Shown here: positions 7,267 through 16,475 of the stretch, piece after piece
Position numbering within the stretch: the stretch's first letter is position 1
Layout: each line of letters begins with the position of its first letter
Source: an uncultured Pseudomonadota bacterium
Lineage (GTDB): Bacteria; Myxococcota_A; UBA796; SXON01
Direction: 5' to 3'
Length of the DNA: 61,782 bases
Assembly: GCA_903844155.1 (NCBI GenBank)
Contig: CAIMSU010000034.1
Coordinates: forward strand, 1 to 61,782
Notes under the pieces: model-generated
Seen by the model: only the letters and a program-made list of their open reading frames with translations
Databases searched by the model: none
What the model was told of the DNA's origin: nothing
Translations under genes and position numbers: made by a program

Positions 7267-9066
7267 CTACGCATACCCCGACGCCTGCAACGCGAACAAC
7301 TGGGCGTACCGCCCCGCGCGCGCGAGCAGCTCCACGTGGGTGCCCTGCTCCACGATCTGTCCGCCTTCAAGCACGAGGATCCGGTCTGCCATCCGCACGG
7401 TGGGGAACCGGTGGCTGATCACGATGGTCGTGCGGCCCTTCGCCAGCGTGCGGAAGCGCTCGAAGACAGCGTGCTCGGATTCGGCGTCGAGCGCGGCCGT
7501 CGGCTCGTCGAGGATCAGAATGTCGGCGTCCTCCCGCATGAACGCGCGGGACAGCGCAATGCGCTGCCACTGCCCGCCGCTAAGCTCGGTCCCGTCGCGC
7601 GAGAACCAGCGCCCGAGCGAGGTTTCGAGGCCGGCTTTCAGGGCGGCGACGTCTGCGGTCGCGCCGCCATTCTCGATGGCGCGGCGTACCCGGGGCTCGT
7701 CATCGCGCGCATCCACACTTCCGAAGCCGACATTCTCGCGCACCGGGAGCTGGTACTGGTTGAAGTCCTGGAAGATGACGCCGATCCGCCGATGCAGCGC
7801 GGCCCGGTCCAGCCCGGCGATGTCCACGCCGTCGAGCAGGATGCGCCCCTCCGTCGGCGCGTAGAGCCTCGTCAAAAGCTTGATGAACGTCGTTTTTCCC
7901 GCGCCGTTGTGGCCGACGAGCGCCAGAGATTGGCCGGCGGGGATGAACAACGCGAGGTTCCGGAGCGCCCAGGCGTCCTTGCCGGGGTAGCGAAAACCGA
8001 CGTTGTCGAAGCGGATTCCCTGTTCGGCCTTCGCCGCCGACGCCAAGGGGCCGGGCGCGACGATCGCCGCCGCTCGTCCCGTCGGCAGCTCCAGGTATTT
8101 GAACAGGTTCGACATGTACAAGTTGTCTTCGTACATGCCGCCGATCGAGGTGAGGATGGACTGGAAGGCCTGTTGGCCCTGCCGGAACGCCACGACGTAG
8201 AGGGTCATCTGGCCGAGGGTCAGGATGCCTTGGGCCGTCTGCAGCACCATCGCGGCGTAGCAGCCGTAGAAAGCGCCGGTGCCAAGGAGCGAGAGCAGCC
8301 AGGCCCAACCGGCGCGCCGCGTGCCGAGACGGCGGTCGTCCTCGTAGAAGGTCCAGGCGAGCGTCTTGTAGCGGTCCAGAAGCAGCGGGCCGAGGCCAAA
8401 AAGCATCACCTCCTTGGCGTGCTCGTCGTTGGCGAGCACGTATTCGAGGTAGTTCAGGCGGCGTGTGTCGGGCGAACGCCAGTTGCGTAGGCTGAAGGCC
8501 GCTTTGGAATACCGCATCTCCACGAGCGTGGCGGGGATCGCGGCGACCACCATCCCGAGGACCGCGAGGCCGGAAAAGCCCGTGAGGAGGCCGGCATAGC
8601 CGGTGAGCGTGAGGGCGTTCTGGACGAGCTGGGCGCTGTCACGGACGACGGCGAGGGGGCGGGTGGACGCCTCGCGGCGCGCGCGCGTGAGCTGGTCGTA
8701 GAATTCGGGATCCTCGAACTGGGAGAGCTCCAGCGTGCGCGCCTTTTCGAGGATGGCGACGTTCACGTCGATGCCCAGCCCGTTCCCGACCAACTGCCAC
8801 ACCAGGCCGAGCCCACGCATCACCAGCGACGTTGCGGCCACGAGGCCAAGCTCGGCCGCGACCTGCCAGGTCGCCCGTGTCGCGTCCTTCGCGACGACCG
8901 CATCGACGATCGACTTGCCGACCCACGCCACGCCGAGCGGCAGGACGGCCGAGACGACCGTCAGCACGATGAGCAGGATCGAGAGGCCGGGCGCGGACTT
9001 CCACACCAGCGCGAGCGTTCGCGGCGTCTCGGTGAAGCTGGCGCGCAGGCGGGCGAGCAGGGACAT
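7267..9066 (-). CDS. ABC transporter, fused permease and ATPase
   Basis: A 599-residue half-transporter of the exporter type that would work as a homodimer in the inner membrane. The first 330 residues hold about six transmembrane segments. The ATPase domain has Walker A G-H-N-G-A-G-K-T-T (about 385-393), Q-loop Q-D-F-N-Q, signature L-S-G-G-Q (about 494), Walker B I-L-I-L-D-E-P (about 515-521), D-loop and switch His in V-I-S-H-R. All catalytic residues are present. The substrate cannot be predicted; no C39 peptidase domain or precursor peptide is nearby. The start at 9066 is followed upstream by a 56-nt divergent spacer to the 9123 gene. Confidence 0.9.
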   Translation of the reverse strand: MSLLARLRASFTETPRTLALVWKSAPGLSILLIVLTVVSAVLPLGVAWVGKSIVDAVVAKDATRATWQVAAELGLVAATSLVMRGLGLVWQLVGNGLGIDVNVAILEKARTLELSQFEDPEFYDQLTRARREASTRPLAVVRDSAQLVQNALTLTGYAGLLTGFSGLAVLGMVVAAIPATLVEMRYSKAAFSLRNWRSPDTRRLNYLEYVLANDEHAKEVMLFGLGPLLLDRYKTLAWTFYEDDRRLGTRRAGWAWLLSLLGTGAFYGCYAAMVLQTAQGILTLGQMTLYVVAFRQGQQAFQSILTSIGGMYEDNLYMSNLFKYLELPTGRAAAIVAPGPLASAAKAEQGIRFDNVGFRYPGKDAWALRNLALFIPAGQSLALVGHNGAGKTTFIKLLTRLYAPTEGRILLDGVDIAGLDRAALHRRIGVIFQDFNQYQLPVRENVGFGSVDARDDEPRVRRAIENGGATADVAALKAGLETSLGRWFSRDGTELSGGQWQRIALSRAFMREDADILILDEPTAALDAESEHAVFERFRTLAKGRTTIVISHRFPTVRMADRILVLEGGQIVEQGTHVELLARAGRYAQLFALQASGYA

Positions 9067-9122
9067 GCCGAGGGGTAATCACTCGTCTGCCGGCCGGTTA
9101 GCTGGCCTTACGAGGAGGGCCG

Positions 9123-11258
9123 ATGGCGGTCGCGACGGACGGACCCGCCATCCCGGACAACGAGGCGCTGCTTCGTCGGGCGATGGCCACGGACACGCTG
9201 GCGAAGGTCGGGCCGATGGCGCTGCGGAACTACTACGCAGGAAGGCGGGTTGTCGCGCACTTCATGCTCCACAGGCAGCGGGCGAAGGGCGCGCAGTCCG
9301 ACCTCGTCGACGGCATGCTCGCGGACGCGTTCCTGTGGATCGATCCTCCGCCGGGCGTGCGCCCGCCGGGCCCGCTGCGGGACGACAACCTGGGATTGGT
9401 CGCCGGGTTTCCGGTCAAGACGCTGTGGTCGACGGTAGCCCGGATTCCGGTCAAGCCGGTGCGCAATTTCCTCGTTCGCTCGTCGCTCGCGTCTGCCGGG
9501 AGGGACGAGCCGCCGGGCGATGTCATCGTCGCCGAGATCCCCCTCACCGCCGTGCAGCGGTCCCGCGGCGCGCGCCGGGAAGCGGGCCTGGCGTTCGGCG
9601 TGATCGCGGGGATCGCCAGCCTCGTCGTCGGCTTCTTCCCCCACACCGTCAGCGTCTACAACGGTTTTCCCGTCCCCATCCACGTGGAGGTCAACGGCGA
9701 CCCCCTGACCGTTCACCCCGACGGCGTCGACACCCGCTCGATCCTCGGCTGGCGCCTGCACCTGCACGCCACCGCGGTCCCAACCGCAGGCCAGACCGCC
9801 GCTGTCATCGACGATCGCGACGTCACCTTCCGCTGGAACGACGACCTCGTCTACACGCCCGGCAAGCAGGCGGCGCTCGCGGTCGAGGACGTCGTCTACG
9901 GCGAGGGCAAGGCGGCCGATCCCACCTTTCTCCCCCTGGAGGTCGTGCAATCGGTCCACGCCGACTACGTCCTGCGCGAACCGCCTCAGTCGATCCAGCT
10001 CGATCAGGGCCAGAACGCCCACCGCGCGCATGTCCTCAACGTGCTCTCGCTGGCGGACTACCGGAGCGCCAACGAACGGGTCGCGTTCGTCGCCAGGCGC
10101 TATGGACGCACCGCAGCGATCGCGATGATCGACGACTCCCTCGCCGTCGCGCCCGACCAGATCTACCTGGCGATGTGCAAGGACTGGTCGCTTGGCCAGG
10201 GTCGCCGTGCGTTTTGGGCCGATCTCCGGCAGCGGGCACCCGACGCGTTCCCCATCTGGCGCCGCTACGGCGAGGTTGTCGCGGACCGGGCAGCGTTCCT
10301 GGCCGCGGCGCGCAAAGCGGCCGAAGCAGGGGACGAAAACGCCGTCGCGATCGTGGCGCTCTATGCCCCCGACCCTGCGGAGTCGCTGGCCCTGTCACCC
10401 TCAAAGCCGCTCCCGGCGGTAGCGGGCGCCATCCTGACGGACGACGTGCGGGAGCGCCGGTATTCGCAGGCCGAGGCCCGCGCGGACGCGCTCACCCGGC
10501 TCGGCCGCTGGTCGGACGCCGTAAGCGCCTGGGATGATTATCTGGCGTTGCAGGGGTCGGATGAGGGCATGGGGCGTCGGGAGCAGGCGCGTGCAAGGCG
10601 GCTCGGTCACCTTCCGGACGGCGATCCGCCAAAGGAGGCCTCCGCGGACGAAATCCGGCTGCTGACGGACACCGCCACCGTCACCGAGCACCCCGACCAG
10701 GCCGACGCCGTCGTCGCTGCGACGACAACGTACCAGGATCCTGCGTTTGCCCGGTATGTCCTGGCGTTGGCGCGCGGGCGGGCGGGCGAGGCGCGGATGG
10801 CCCTGAACGACATGAAGGGCAAGGTCGACGACGACTATTTCGCGAAGCTGGCGTTGATCGTGGAGCTTGGTGGGGGTGGCGACCCGATGGGCCTGCGGGT
10901 GCTGCTTGGCACTGTCGCGTCGGTAGACCCGGGCTGGGGTCGCGTCGCGGCGGCAGCAGCAGAGGCCCTGGCCCTCCCGACGGCACCGGCGTGGGCAGCC
11001 GAGGCGGAGGAAGATGGCGATCGCGGCCCAACCCTCGCGGACATTCGCGCGCGTGCCGCGGCCGGGCCAGCGTGGGACGCCTGGGTTGCGTGGCCGCCCC
11101 GGGCGTGGCCGGCGGCGTCGCTGGCGGCGGCATGGCTCTCGGGCGACGAAAATGCCCGTGCAGGCTGGCGAGCGCTCGCGGAGGACGAGGCGTTGCCCGG
11201 CGACATCCTGGCCGCGCCGACCGTCGGCCCGACGACGCCCTGGGGTTCGCAGCGATGA
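9123..11258 (+). CDS. Large protein of unknown function with one membrane segment
   Basis: I do not recognise this 711-residue protein. The N-terminal 180 residues are basic and cytosolic in character. One membrane segment is clear at about residues 160-177 (F-G-V-I-A-G-I-A-S-L-V-V-G-F-F). A short beta-rich stretch follows (V-Y-N-G-F-P-V-P-I-H-V-E-V-N-G). The C-terminal 400 residues are Ala-rich helical sequence with a TPR-like look (A-D-A-L-T-R-L-G-R-W-S-D-A-V-S-A-W). The stop overlaps the ATG of the zinc-ribbon gene at 11255 as ATGA, so the two products probably work together. A membrane-tethered scaffold is one possibility, but that is inference only. Confidence 0.65.
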   Translation: MAVATDGPAIPDNEALLRRAMATDTLAKVGPMALRNYYAGRRVVAHFMLHRQRAKGAQSDLVDGMLADAFLWIDPPPGVRPPGPLRDDNLGLVAGFPVKTLWSTVARIPVKPVRNFLVRSSLASAGRDEPPGDVIVAEIPLTAVQRSRGARREAGLAFGVIAGIASLVVGFFPHTVSVYNGFPVPIHVEVNGDPLTVHPDGVDTRSILGWRLHLHATAVPTAGQTAAVIDDRDVTFRWNDDLVYTPGKQAALAVEDVVYGEGKAADPTFLPLEVVQSVHADYVLREPPQSIQLDQGQNAHRAHVLNVLSLADYRSANERVAFVARRYGRTAAIAMIDDSLAVAPDQIYLAMCKDWSLGQGRRAFWADLRQRAPDAFPIWRRYGEVVADRAAFLAAARKAAEAGDENAVAIVALYAPDPAESLALSPSKPLPAVAGAILTDDVRERRYSQAEARADALTRLGRWSDAVSAWDDYLALQGSDEGMGRREQARARRLGHLPDGDPPKEASADEIRLLTDTATVTEHPDQADAVVAATTTYQDPAFARYVLALARGRAGEARMALNDMKGKVDDDYFAKLALIVELGGGGDPMGLRVLLGTVASVDPGWGRVAAAAAEALALPTAPAWAAEAEEDGDRGPTLADIRARAAAGPAWDAWVAWPPRAWPAASLAAAWLSGDENARAGWRALAEDEALPGDILAAPTVGPTTPWGSQR

Positions 11259-12016
11259 AGTGTACGCTTTGCGGCTACGTGAACCGCGACGGCGCGACGC
11301 AGTGCGGCGCCTGCTTCGGGATGCTCCTGACGCCACGGCCCGGGTCCGCGCCCGTCGCCGCAACGACGATCGGGTCGGTCGCCCCGGCGCCCCGCCCGCC
11401 GACAGGCCCGGTGCCCTGCTCGCGCTGCCAGCACCCGAATGAGGCCGGGGCGGTGCTCTGCGGGGGGTGCGGCACGATGGTCAGCGCCGTGGCCCGCGCC
11501 GAGGCGCTTCCCGAGGGCTTCGCGACCGTCATCCCCGGACCCGGAACGCTCACGGGCATGGCGGCCGCCGCCAACGACCCGGCGCTGTTCCCGCCCAACG
11601 TCGTCGCGCTCTTTGAGGCGGGCAACCGGCTCGATGCCCACGCCGCGCTGCGGAAGGCCCTTTCATCGGACCTTTCGCGTCGCGCCGCGCGTCGCCAGCA
11701 CCTGCTCGATCGTCGGCTCTGGGCCCAGTCTGGGGGCGCGCCCACGATGTTCACGTTCAACACCATTGGTTTTCGCCCCTACGGCTACGACGATGCCCAC
11801 CCGGATGGCACGTTCATCCTCACCAACTACCTTGTCGTCGCGTTCTTCCCGATGTTCCCATCGAGCTCGCACATCGTCGTCAAGGGGAGCCGGGGGTGGC
11901 ACTTCTTCGCCGAGGTGCCGTTGAGCGAGCTGGCGAGGCAGGTGCGGTTGGTGCTCGTCGGGCTGTTCGTCCTCGGGATCGGGGCGGTGGTCGTGACGGC
12001 GTGCGCGGGGGCTTGA
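11255..12016 (+). CDS. Double zinc-ribbon protein with C-terminal membrane helix
   Basis: The 253-residue product starts with a zinc ribbon, C-T-L-C-G-Y-V-N-R-D-G-A-T-Q-C-G-A-C (residues 3-20), and has a second, C-S-R-C then C-G-G-C, near residues 57-76. A hydrophobic membrane helix lies at the very end (V-L-V-G-L-F-V-L-G-I-G-A-V-V-V-T-A). The middle region with F-T-F-N-T-I-G-F-R-P-Y-G is not a domain I know. The start is fixed by the 4-nt overlap with the upstream gene and by the Cys motif right at the N terminus. Zinc ribbons of this kind bind metal and often protein or nucleic acid partners. Confidence 0.7.
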   Translation: MKCTLCGYVNRDGATQCGACFGMLLTPRPGSAPVAATTIGSVAPAPRPPTGPVPCSRCQHPNEAGAVLCGGCGTMVSAVARAEALPEGFATVIPGPGTLTGMAAAANDPALFPPNVVALFEAGNRLDAHAALRKALSSDLSRRAARRQHLLDRRLWAQSGGAPTMFTFNTIGFRPYGYDDAHPDGTFILTNYLVVAFFPMFPSSSHIVVKGSRGWHFFAEVPLSELARQVRLVLVGLFVLGIGAVVVTACAGA

Positions 12017-12018
12017 TC

Positions 12019-12089
12019 TACCACAATTGCAGAGAGCATTTCTGGTACATGCGCAGCATGTACCAGAAATGCTCTCCGCAATTGTGGTA
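12019..12089. repeat. Near-perfect 33-bp inverted repeat (dispersed family, full copy)
   Basis: The left arm 12019-12051 and right arm 12057-12089 are complementary over 33 bp with one mismatch, around a 5-nt spacer. The arm begins TACCACAATTGC and ends GGTACATG. It lies between two convergent genes (stops at 12016 and 12111) and could form a long hairpin in RNA from either side. Related half-copies are at 18189-18220 and 61759-61782. Confidence 0.85.
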
Positions 12090-12110
12090 GGTCCCAGGTC
12101 GCTTGCGCTT

Positions 12111-12755
12111 TCAGCGCCGACGAAGGAACTCGAGGATGGCCGCCGCAACTTCCCGGGGATGTGTCGACGGCGCGTCGTGGCCGGCGTCCGGGAGGACGAC
12201 GACCTGGGAATCCGCGACGCGATCCCCGAGGTAGCGGGCGTATTTTGGCGGGGTGAGGACGTCGTCCGCGCCGACGAGGACGAGGGTGGGGACGGCGATC
12301 CGGTGGACCTCCGGCAACCGGTCGAAAGCATCGCAGGCGCGCCAGTCTGCAAGGTTCGCGGCGAGGAGATCGTTCGCCGGCTCTTCCGCGCAGGCAGCCT
12401 CGGCCCCGGCGAGGATGTCCGGGTGCGCGCGGAGGCGGGCGCCGGTGTCCATCAGCACGAGCCCCGCGACCAGCCCGGTCCCGTCCTCCCCGCAGAGGAG
12501 CGCAAGCTCGATGGCCACCCCACCGCCGTAGCTGTGCCCGCCGATGATGGCCCTGGAAACGCCAGTTTCCCGCAGCCTCGCTCGAACCCAGAGGGCCGCC
12601 TCCCGCGCGCTGGCCGGCGCCGGCCCGGGGATCCCGTCGCGCCCGGGAAGGCTCAGCGGGATGACGTCGACGCCGTCGAGGCAGGCAACGAGCGGATCGT
12701 AGGCGTGCCGGTCACGCCCGCAGCCGGGGATGAGCACGAGGGCCGGGACGCTCAC
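12111..12755 (-). CDS. Alpha/beta hydrolase
   Basis: A 214-residue alpha/beta-hydrolase fold protein. The nucleophile elbow is G-G-H-S-Y-G-G, so Ser is the likely nucleophile. The Asp of the triad is probable in V-G-A-D-D-V-L and the His in D-A-G-H-D-A-P, near the C terminus. An oxyanion-type L-I-P-G-C-G stretch lies at the N terminus. It starts at GTG 12755, overlapping the stop of the LCMT-type methyltransferase as GTGA, so translation is coupled. The fold is certain; the substrate is not. In this family the fold serves as esterase, lactonase or thioesterase. The hydrolase, methyltransferase and extradiol dioxygenase form one operon. Confidence 0.85.
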   Translation of the reverse strand: MSVPALVLIPGCGRDRHAYDPLVACLDGVDVIPLSLPGRDGIPGPAPASAREAALWVRARLRETGVSRAIIGGHSYGGGVAIELALLCGEDGTGLVAGLVLMDTGARLRAHPDILAGAEAACAEEPANDLLAANLADWRACDAFDRLPEVHRIAVPTLVLVGADDVLTPPKYARYLGDRVADSQVVVLPDAGHDAPSTHPREVAAAILEFLRRR

Positions 12756-13579
12756 GGCGCCTGCCTGCTGGCGACGGTGATGTACTGGAACCGGAAGCCC
12801 CGGGAGCGCTCGTACGTACCGGTGCGCTCCAGCGCGATCGCGTCGAACGTCGTTGTTCGAACGTAGCGAAAACCCTCCTCGTACAGCAGCGGCAAGACGT
12901 CGTCGCTGCCAAAGCGCAGGGGCTCGCCAACGTGATCGAGATGGGCGTGCAGCTCCACCGCCTCGGCCTGTTTGACGCGCCGCTCCGCGAACGCCCGAGC
13001 GACGTGGTCGAACACCACCGTCGACCGTGGATGGCACCCGTGCGCGAGGCGACGCAGCGTGGCCCGGACCACCGCTTCTGGCAGGTACATCGTGACACCT
13101 TCCCACACGATGACCGCCGGCACCGCCGCGTCCAAGCCCGCCGCCGTCAGCCGGTCGAGGAAGTCCTCCGCTTCGAAGTCACATTGCACAAACGTCGCGG
13201 CGTCCGCCGGGTAGCCCGGGATACGGGCGATGCGACTGCGCTTTTCGGCCTGGCTCGCGGGCTGGTCGACCTCCCAGAACCGGACCCCTGCCCGCGCCAT
13301 CCGCGCCGCGCGCGTGTCGAAGCCCGCCCCGAGCACCACCACCTGCCGTACACCGTCGTCCAGGGCGCGCTGGACCACGTCGTCGATGTACGCGGTCCGC
13401 ATGCCCAGCCACAGCTCCCCGTCGGCCCAGCCGCCCGCCTCAAAGCGGGCCGCCAACGCCAGTCCTTCGTCGCCCGCGAGCAGGATTGCCCAGGGGTCGG
13501 CGCACAGCCCCTGCCCGGTTGCCCTCGCCCGGAACCCTGCCACCATCAGTGCGGTCTGGCTCGCGCGAGTTACCCCCAT
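12752..13579 (-). CDS. LCMT/TIGR00027-type SAM-dependent methyltransferase
   Basis: A 275-residue methyltransferase of the leucine carboxyl methyltransferase superfamily, which in bacteria includes TIGR00027 enzymes acting on small molecules. Seen in the sequence: R-A-S-Q-T-A-L-M-V-A at the N terminus, the motif V-V-V-L-G-A-G-F-D-T-R-A (SAM site), F-W-E-V-D-Q-P and V-I-V-W-E-G-V-T-M-Y-L. The frame also allows ATG 13609, but the ATG at 13579 fits the family start and overlaps the upstream stop by 10 nt. The acceptor is unknown. Being between a dioxygenase and a hydrolase suggests a short secondary-metabolite or aromatic pathway, which is inference. Confidence 0.85.
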   Translation of the reverse strand: MGVTRASQTALMVAGFRARATGQGLCADPWAILLAGDEGLALAARFEAGGWADGELWLGMRTAYIDDVVQRALDDGVRQVVVLGAGFDTRAARMARAGVRFWEVDQPASQAEKRSRIARIPGYPADAATFVQCDFEAEDFLDRLTAAGLDAAVPAVIVWEGVTMYLPEAVVRATLRRLAHGCHPRSTVVFDHVARAFAERRVKQAEAVELHAHLDHVGEPLRFGSDDVLPLLYEEGFRYVRTTTFDAIALERTGTYERSRGFRFQYITVASRQAP

Positions 13580-14328
13580 TGCACCGACCGTTTTGAGAAC
13601 GGCCCCCACCAGAAGCCGGTGATCGGGAAGGACACTTTGCGTTCACCATCGGCCGCGCCCGCCGCGACCAGCACGGGGACGTAGTGTTCGGTGCGCGGGT
13701 GGGCGAGGGTGGCGGAGGGGTGGTCGAGGCGCACGAGCGCGTCGGTGTCGCCGCGGAGGATCGCGTCGGCGAGCCACTGATCGAAGGCCGGCGCCCAGGC
13801 AGGGACAGGCTGGCCGAGCAGGCGGAGGTTGTGGACCAGAAAGCCGCTGCCGCAGATGAGCACGCCCTCGTCACGCAATGGGGCGAGCGGGCGACCAAGC
13901 GCGAGCAGGGGAGCGCGCTCCAGCGTGGGGAGTGAGAGCTGCAGCACTGGCACGTCGGCGTCTGGGTACATCGCCATGAGCGGGACCCAGGCGCCGTGGT
14001 CAAGGCCGCGGGCGGGGTCGCTGGCGACGGGAACTCCCTTTGCGCCAAGCAAGTCCTGCACGCGCGCTGCGAGCGCAGGGGCCCCGGGCGAGGGGTACTT
14101 GAGCTGGTAGTAGCGCTCGGGAAAGCCGTAGAAGTCGTAGACCAGCGGCAGAGTGGACGTCGCGCCGAGCGTCACCGGGCGTGCCTCCCAATGCGCAGAG
14201 ATCATCAGGATCGCCTTCGGTTTTGGGAGCGCGTTCCCCCAGGCGGCGAGCTCGGCCATCCAAGCGGCGTCGTCGAGCAGCGGCGGCGCGCCGTGGGCGA
14301 TGAAGAGGACTGGCATGCGCTGCGACAT
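13570..14328 (-). CDS. Class III extradiol dioxygenase, DODA/YgiD type
   Basis: A 252-residue LigB-family enzyme that cleaves catechol-type rings with non-haem Fe(II), or Zn in some homologues. The metal-binding His residues are visible in I-A-H-G-A-P-P (residue 11), S-A-H-W-E (about 46) and a C-terminal R-T-E-H-Y. The conserved L-D-H-G-A-W-V-P-L motif gives the catalytic His at about residue 110. The full length matches 4,5-DOPA dioxygenase homologues of plants and bacteria. It is the first gene of a three-gene operon with a methyltransferase and a hydrolase. Substrate is unproven; bacterial homologues act on L-DOPA-like catechols. Confidence 0.9.
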   Translation of the reverse strand: MSQRMPVLFIAHGAPPLLDDAAWMAELAAWGNALPKPKAILMISAHWEARPVTLGATSTLPLVYDFYGFPERYYQLKYPSPGAPALAARVQDLLGAKGVPVASDPARGLDHGAWVPLMAMYPDADVPVLQLSLPTLERAPLLALGRPLAPLRDEGVLICGSGFLVHNLRLLGQPVPAWAPAFDQWLADAILRGDTDALVRLDHPSATLAHPRTEHYVPVLVAAGAADGERKVSFPITGFWWGPFSKRSVQWG

Positions 14329-14388
14329 GCCCCCTGTCTACCTCGCCGCCGATCCCGGTGCTCCGCGAGCCTCCCCTACCTCGCAGGG

Positions 14389-16374
14389 TCAGGGTGCCGA
14401 GCCCCCGCGCTGGCCCCCGCCCTGTCCTCCCAGCCGGCCGAACAGCGCCAGAAGCTCCTTCACCGGGTAGGGCTTCTGGATGAATTCCACAGATCCGCGG
14501 CCGACAAGTCGGCGCGTCGCCTCCACCTCGTTGTAGCCGCTCGTGAGCACGATCGGCGTGGCCGCGCGGATCTTGCGCATCTCGGTGAGCGCCTCCTCGC
14601 CGCTCATCCGGGGCATCGTGAGGTCGAGCAGGACGATGTCGATCTCGCCGGCGAGCGCCCGGAAGGCCTCAACCCCCTCGCGCCCATCGCCTGCCTCGAT
14701 CACCCGATACCCACCAAACTCCAGGGCCGCCCGTGCAAAGTCTCGGACCGCCGGCTCGTCGTCGACCACCAGCACCGTCCCCTGCTGAAGCAACGTCGGG
14801 GTGTGGACCGGCTCGATCTCCGGCATCGCCTCGCCGCCTGCCGGGAGGAACACCTTGAACGTCGTTCCCCGGCCAACCTCGCTGTACACACGGATCAGCC
14901 CCTTGTGCCCGCGAATGATGCCCTGCACCGCCGCCAGGCCGAGCCCCCGTCCGCTCACCTTCGTCGTGAAGAACGGGTCGAAGATCCGGGCCAACGAGCG
15001 GTCGTCCATGCCCTGTCCGGTGTCCGAGACCTCGATGAAGACGAAGGTCCCCGGCACCGTCTCCGGGAACGAGCCGACGGACAGATCCCGGGCTTCGAGG
15101 GCCTGGACACCCGTTCGGACCATCACGGTCCCGGCCTCGTCGCCGATGGCTTCTGCCGCGTTGATCACCAGGTTCATGAGCACCTGGTTGAGCTGCGATA
15201 GGTCGGCTTCGACCATCGGCAGCGTCGCCTTCGTCTCCACCCGCAGGCTCACCTTCTTGGAGACGCTGGCCTCCAGCAGCACGATCAGCTCCCGGATCTG
15301 GCCGTTCACGTCGACCGGCTGCACCCGAAAGTGACCGCGGCCCGAGAACGCCAGGAGTTGGGTCGTGAGATCGCTCGCTCGGCGTGCGGCCGCCACCATG
15401 GCCTGAACGGAGCGAAGGGCGGGATGTGCCGGATCGAGCTGCATCTCCGCGAGCGATGCGTTGCCGAGGATGGCGGTGAGGAGGTTGTTGAAGTCATGCG
15501 CGATGCCGCCTGCGAGCACGCCGAGGCTCTCGAGCTTCTGCACGTGCAGGAGCTGCGCTTGCAGGCGTTCGCCCTCCTTCTGGTGGGCGACGCGCTCGGT
15601 CACGTCGTGCATCAGCCCGACCACCCGGGGCCCGTCCGCACCGGGTTCGACGACGATCTGCGCGGACTCGGCGATCCACCGCCATCCAGCCGCCTCGCTG
15701 CCGTGGCGGTACTCAATCCGGTACTGGTCGCCGGGCTTGCTGGCCGAGCGCCTCGCGGCGGTCACGGTCGCCCGGTCGTCCGGGTGGATGCCGGCCCACC
15801 ATCGCTCCGGATTCAGCGCTTGCTCCGTGGGGATCCCGAGGAGCTGGCTCACGTCGCCCCGCACCCACTCGGGTGTCCAGCCCGTCGGGTCCACGCGCCA
15901 GACGACGACGTTGAGCGCGTGGACGAGGTCGCCGTACCGTTTTCCCGCGGCCTCCGCCTCACGGCGCATGAGCACGTGCTCGGTCACCTCGAACGAAAAG
16001 GCAGTGACTCCCTCGATCGCCCCGGTCTCGTCGCGGGTGGCCTGAAAGGTGGTGTTCCAGTACCGCTCCTCGGGCGGCCCGCCCGTGGTGCGAGGGGTGT
16101 CGCCCCGCCGCCCGCGCGCCACAAAGGGCTCGCCGGACCGGTACACCTGGTCGAAGTGCGCGACGTAGCCCTGCTCCTCGAGCTCCGGGAACGCCTGCGC
16201 GAAGGTCAGCCCGGTCACGTCCCGCCCGCCGATGGTCTTCCGGAACTCGCGGTTCACGTAGACGAACCGGTGGTCAGGTCCGCGGTGCACGCCGATCACG
16301 GCCGGCGCGTCCTCAAACGCGGCCTGCACGTGGCGCTCCACGGCCCGTTCGGTGTCGGCGGGGGGGTGGGGCAT
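14389..16374 (-). CDS. PAS-PAS hybrid histidine kinase with receiver domain
   Basis: A soluble 661-residue hybrid kinase. Two PAS domains (about residues 15-130 and 140-265) end in V-T-E-H and D-V-T-E-R motifs. HisKA follows with G-G-I-A-H-D-F-N-N (His about 291), then an HATPase with N-A-A-E-A-I-G, D-T-G-Q-G-M and G-R-G-L-G-L-A. A C-terminal receiver (from about 533, V-L-V-V-D-D-E-P) has its phospho-acceptor Asp in V-L-L-D-L-T-M-P (about 580) and a K-P-Y motif. No membrane segment is seen, so it senses a cytosolic signal through the PAS domains. ATG 16374 fits the start; upstream sequence in frame is not PAS-like. No partner regulator is adjacent. Confidence 0.93.
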   Translation of the reverse strand: MPHPPADTERAVERHVQAAFEDAPAVIGVHRGPDHRFVYVNREFRKTIGGRDVTGLTFAQAFPELEEQGYVAHFDQVYRSGEPFVARGRRGDTPRTTGGPPEERYWNTTFQATRDETGAIEGVTAFSFEVTEHVLMRREAEAAGKRYGDLVHALNVVVWRVDPTGWTPEWVRGDVSQLLGIPTEQALNPERWWAGIHPDDRATVTAARRSASKPGDQYRIEYRHGSEAAGWRWIAESAQIVVEPGADGPRVVGLMHDVTERVAHQKEGERLQAQLLHVQKLESLGVLAGGIAHDFNNLLTAILGNASLAEMQLDPAHPALRSVQAMVAAARRASDLTTQLLAFSGRGHFRVQPVDVNGQIRELIVLLEASVSKKVSLRVETKATLPMVEADLSQLNQVLMNLVINAAEAIGDEAGTVMVRTGVQALEARDLSVGSFPETVPGTFVFIEVSDTGQGMDDRSLARIFDPFFTTKVSGRGLGLAAVQGIIRGHKGLIRVYSEVGRGTTFKVFLPAGGEAMPEIEPVHTPTLLQQGTVLVVDDEPAVRDFARAALEFGGYRVIEAGDGREGVEAFRALAGEIDIVLLDLTMPRMSGEEALTEMRKIRAATPIVLTSGYNEVEATRRLVGRGSVEFIQKPYPVKELLALFGRLGGQGGGQRGGSAP

Positions 16375-16475
16375 CTGCAGCTCCGGTGGAAGAAGGCGGG
16401 GAAGATAGCGTAGATCGCTGATCCGTGCGAGGCGGGCCCCGCGGGCTGTTACACCGCCGGCCACCCGGAGTCTCC

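Noticed and set aside
12027-12866. A plus-strand frame across the inverted repeat and the hydrolase gene
   Set aside because: It is antisense to a clear alpha/beta hydrolase and has no domain signal; high GC keeps such frames open.
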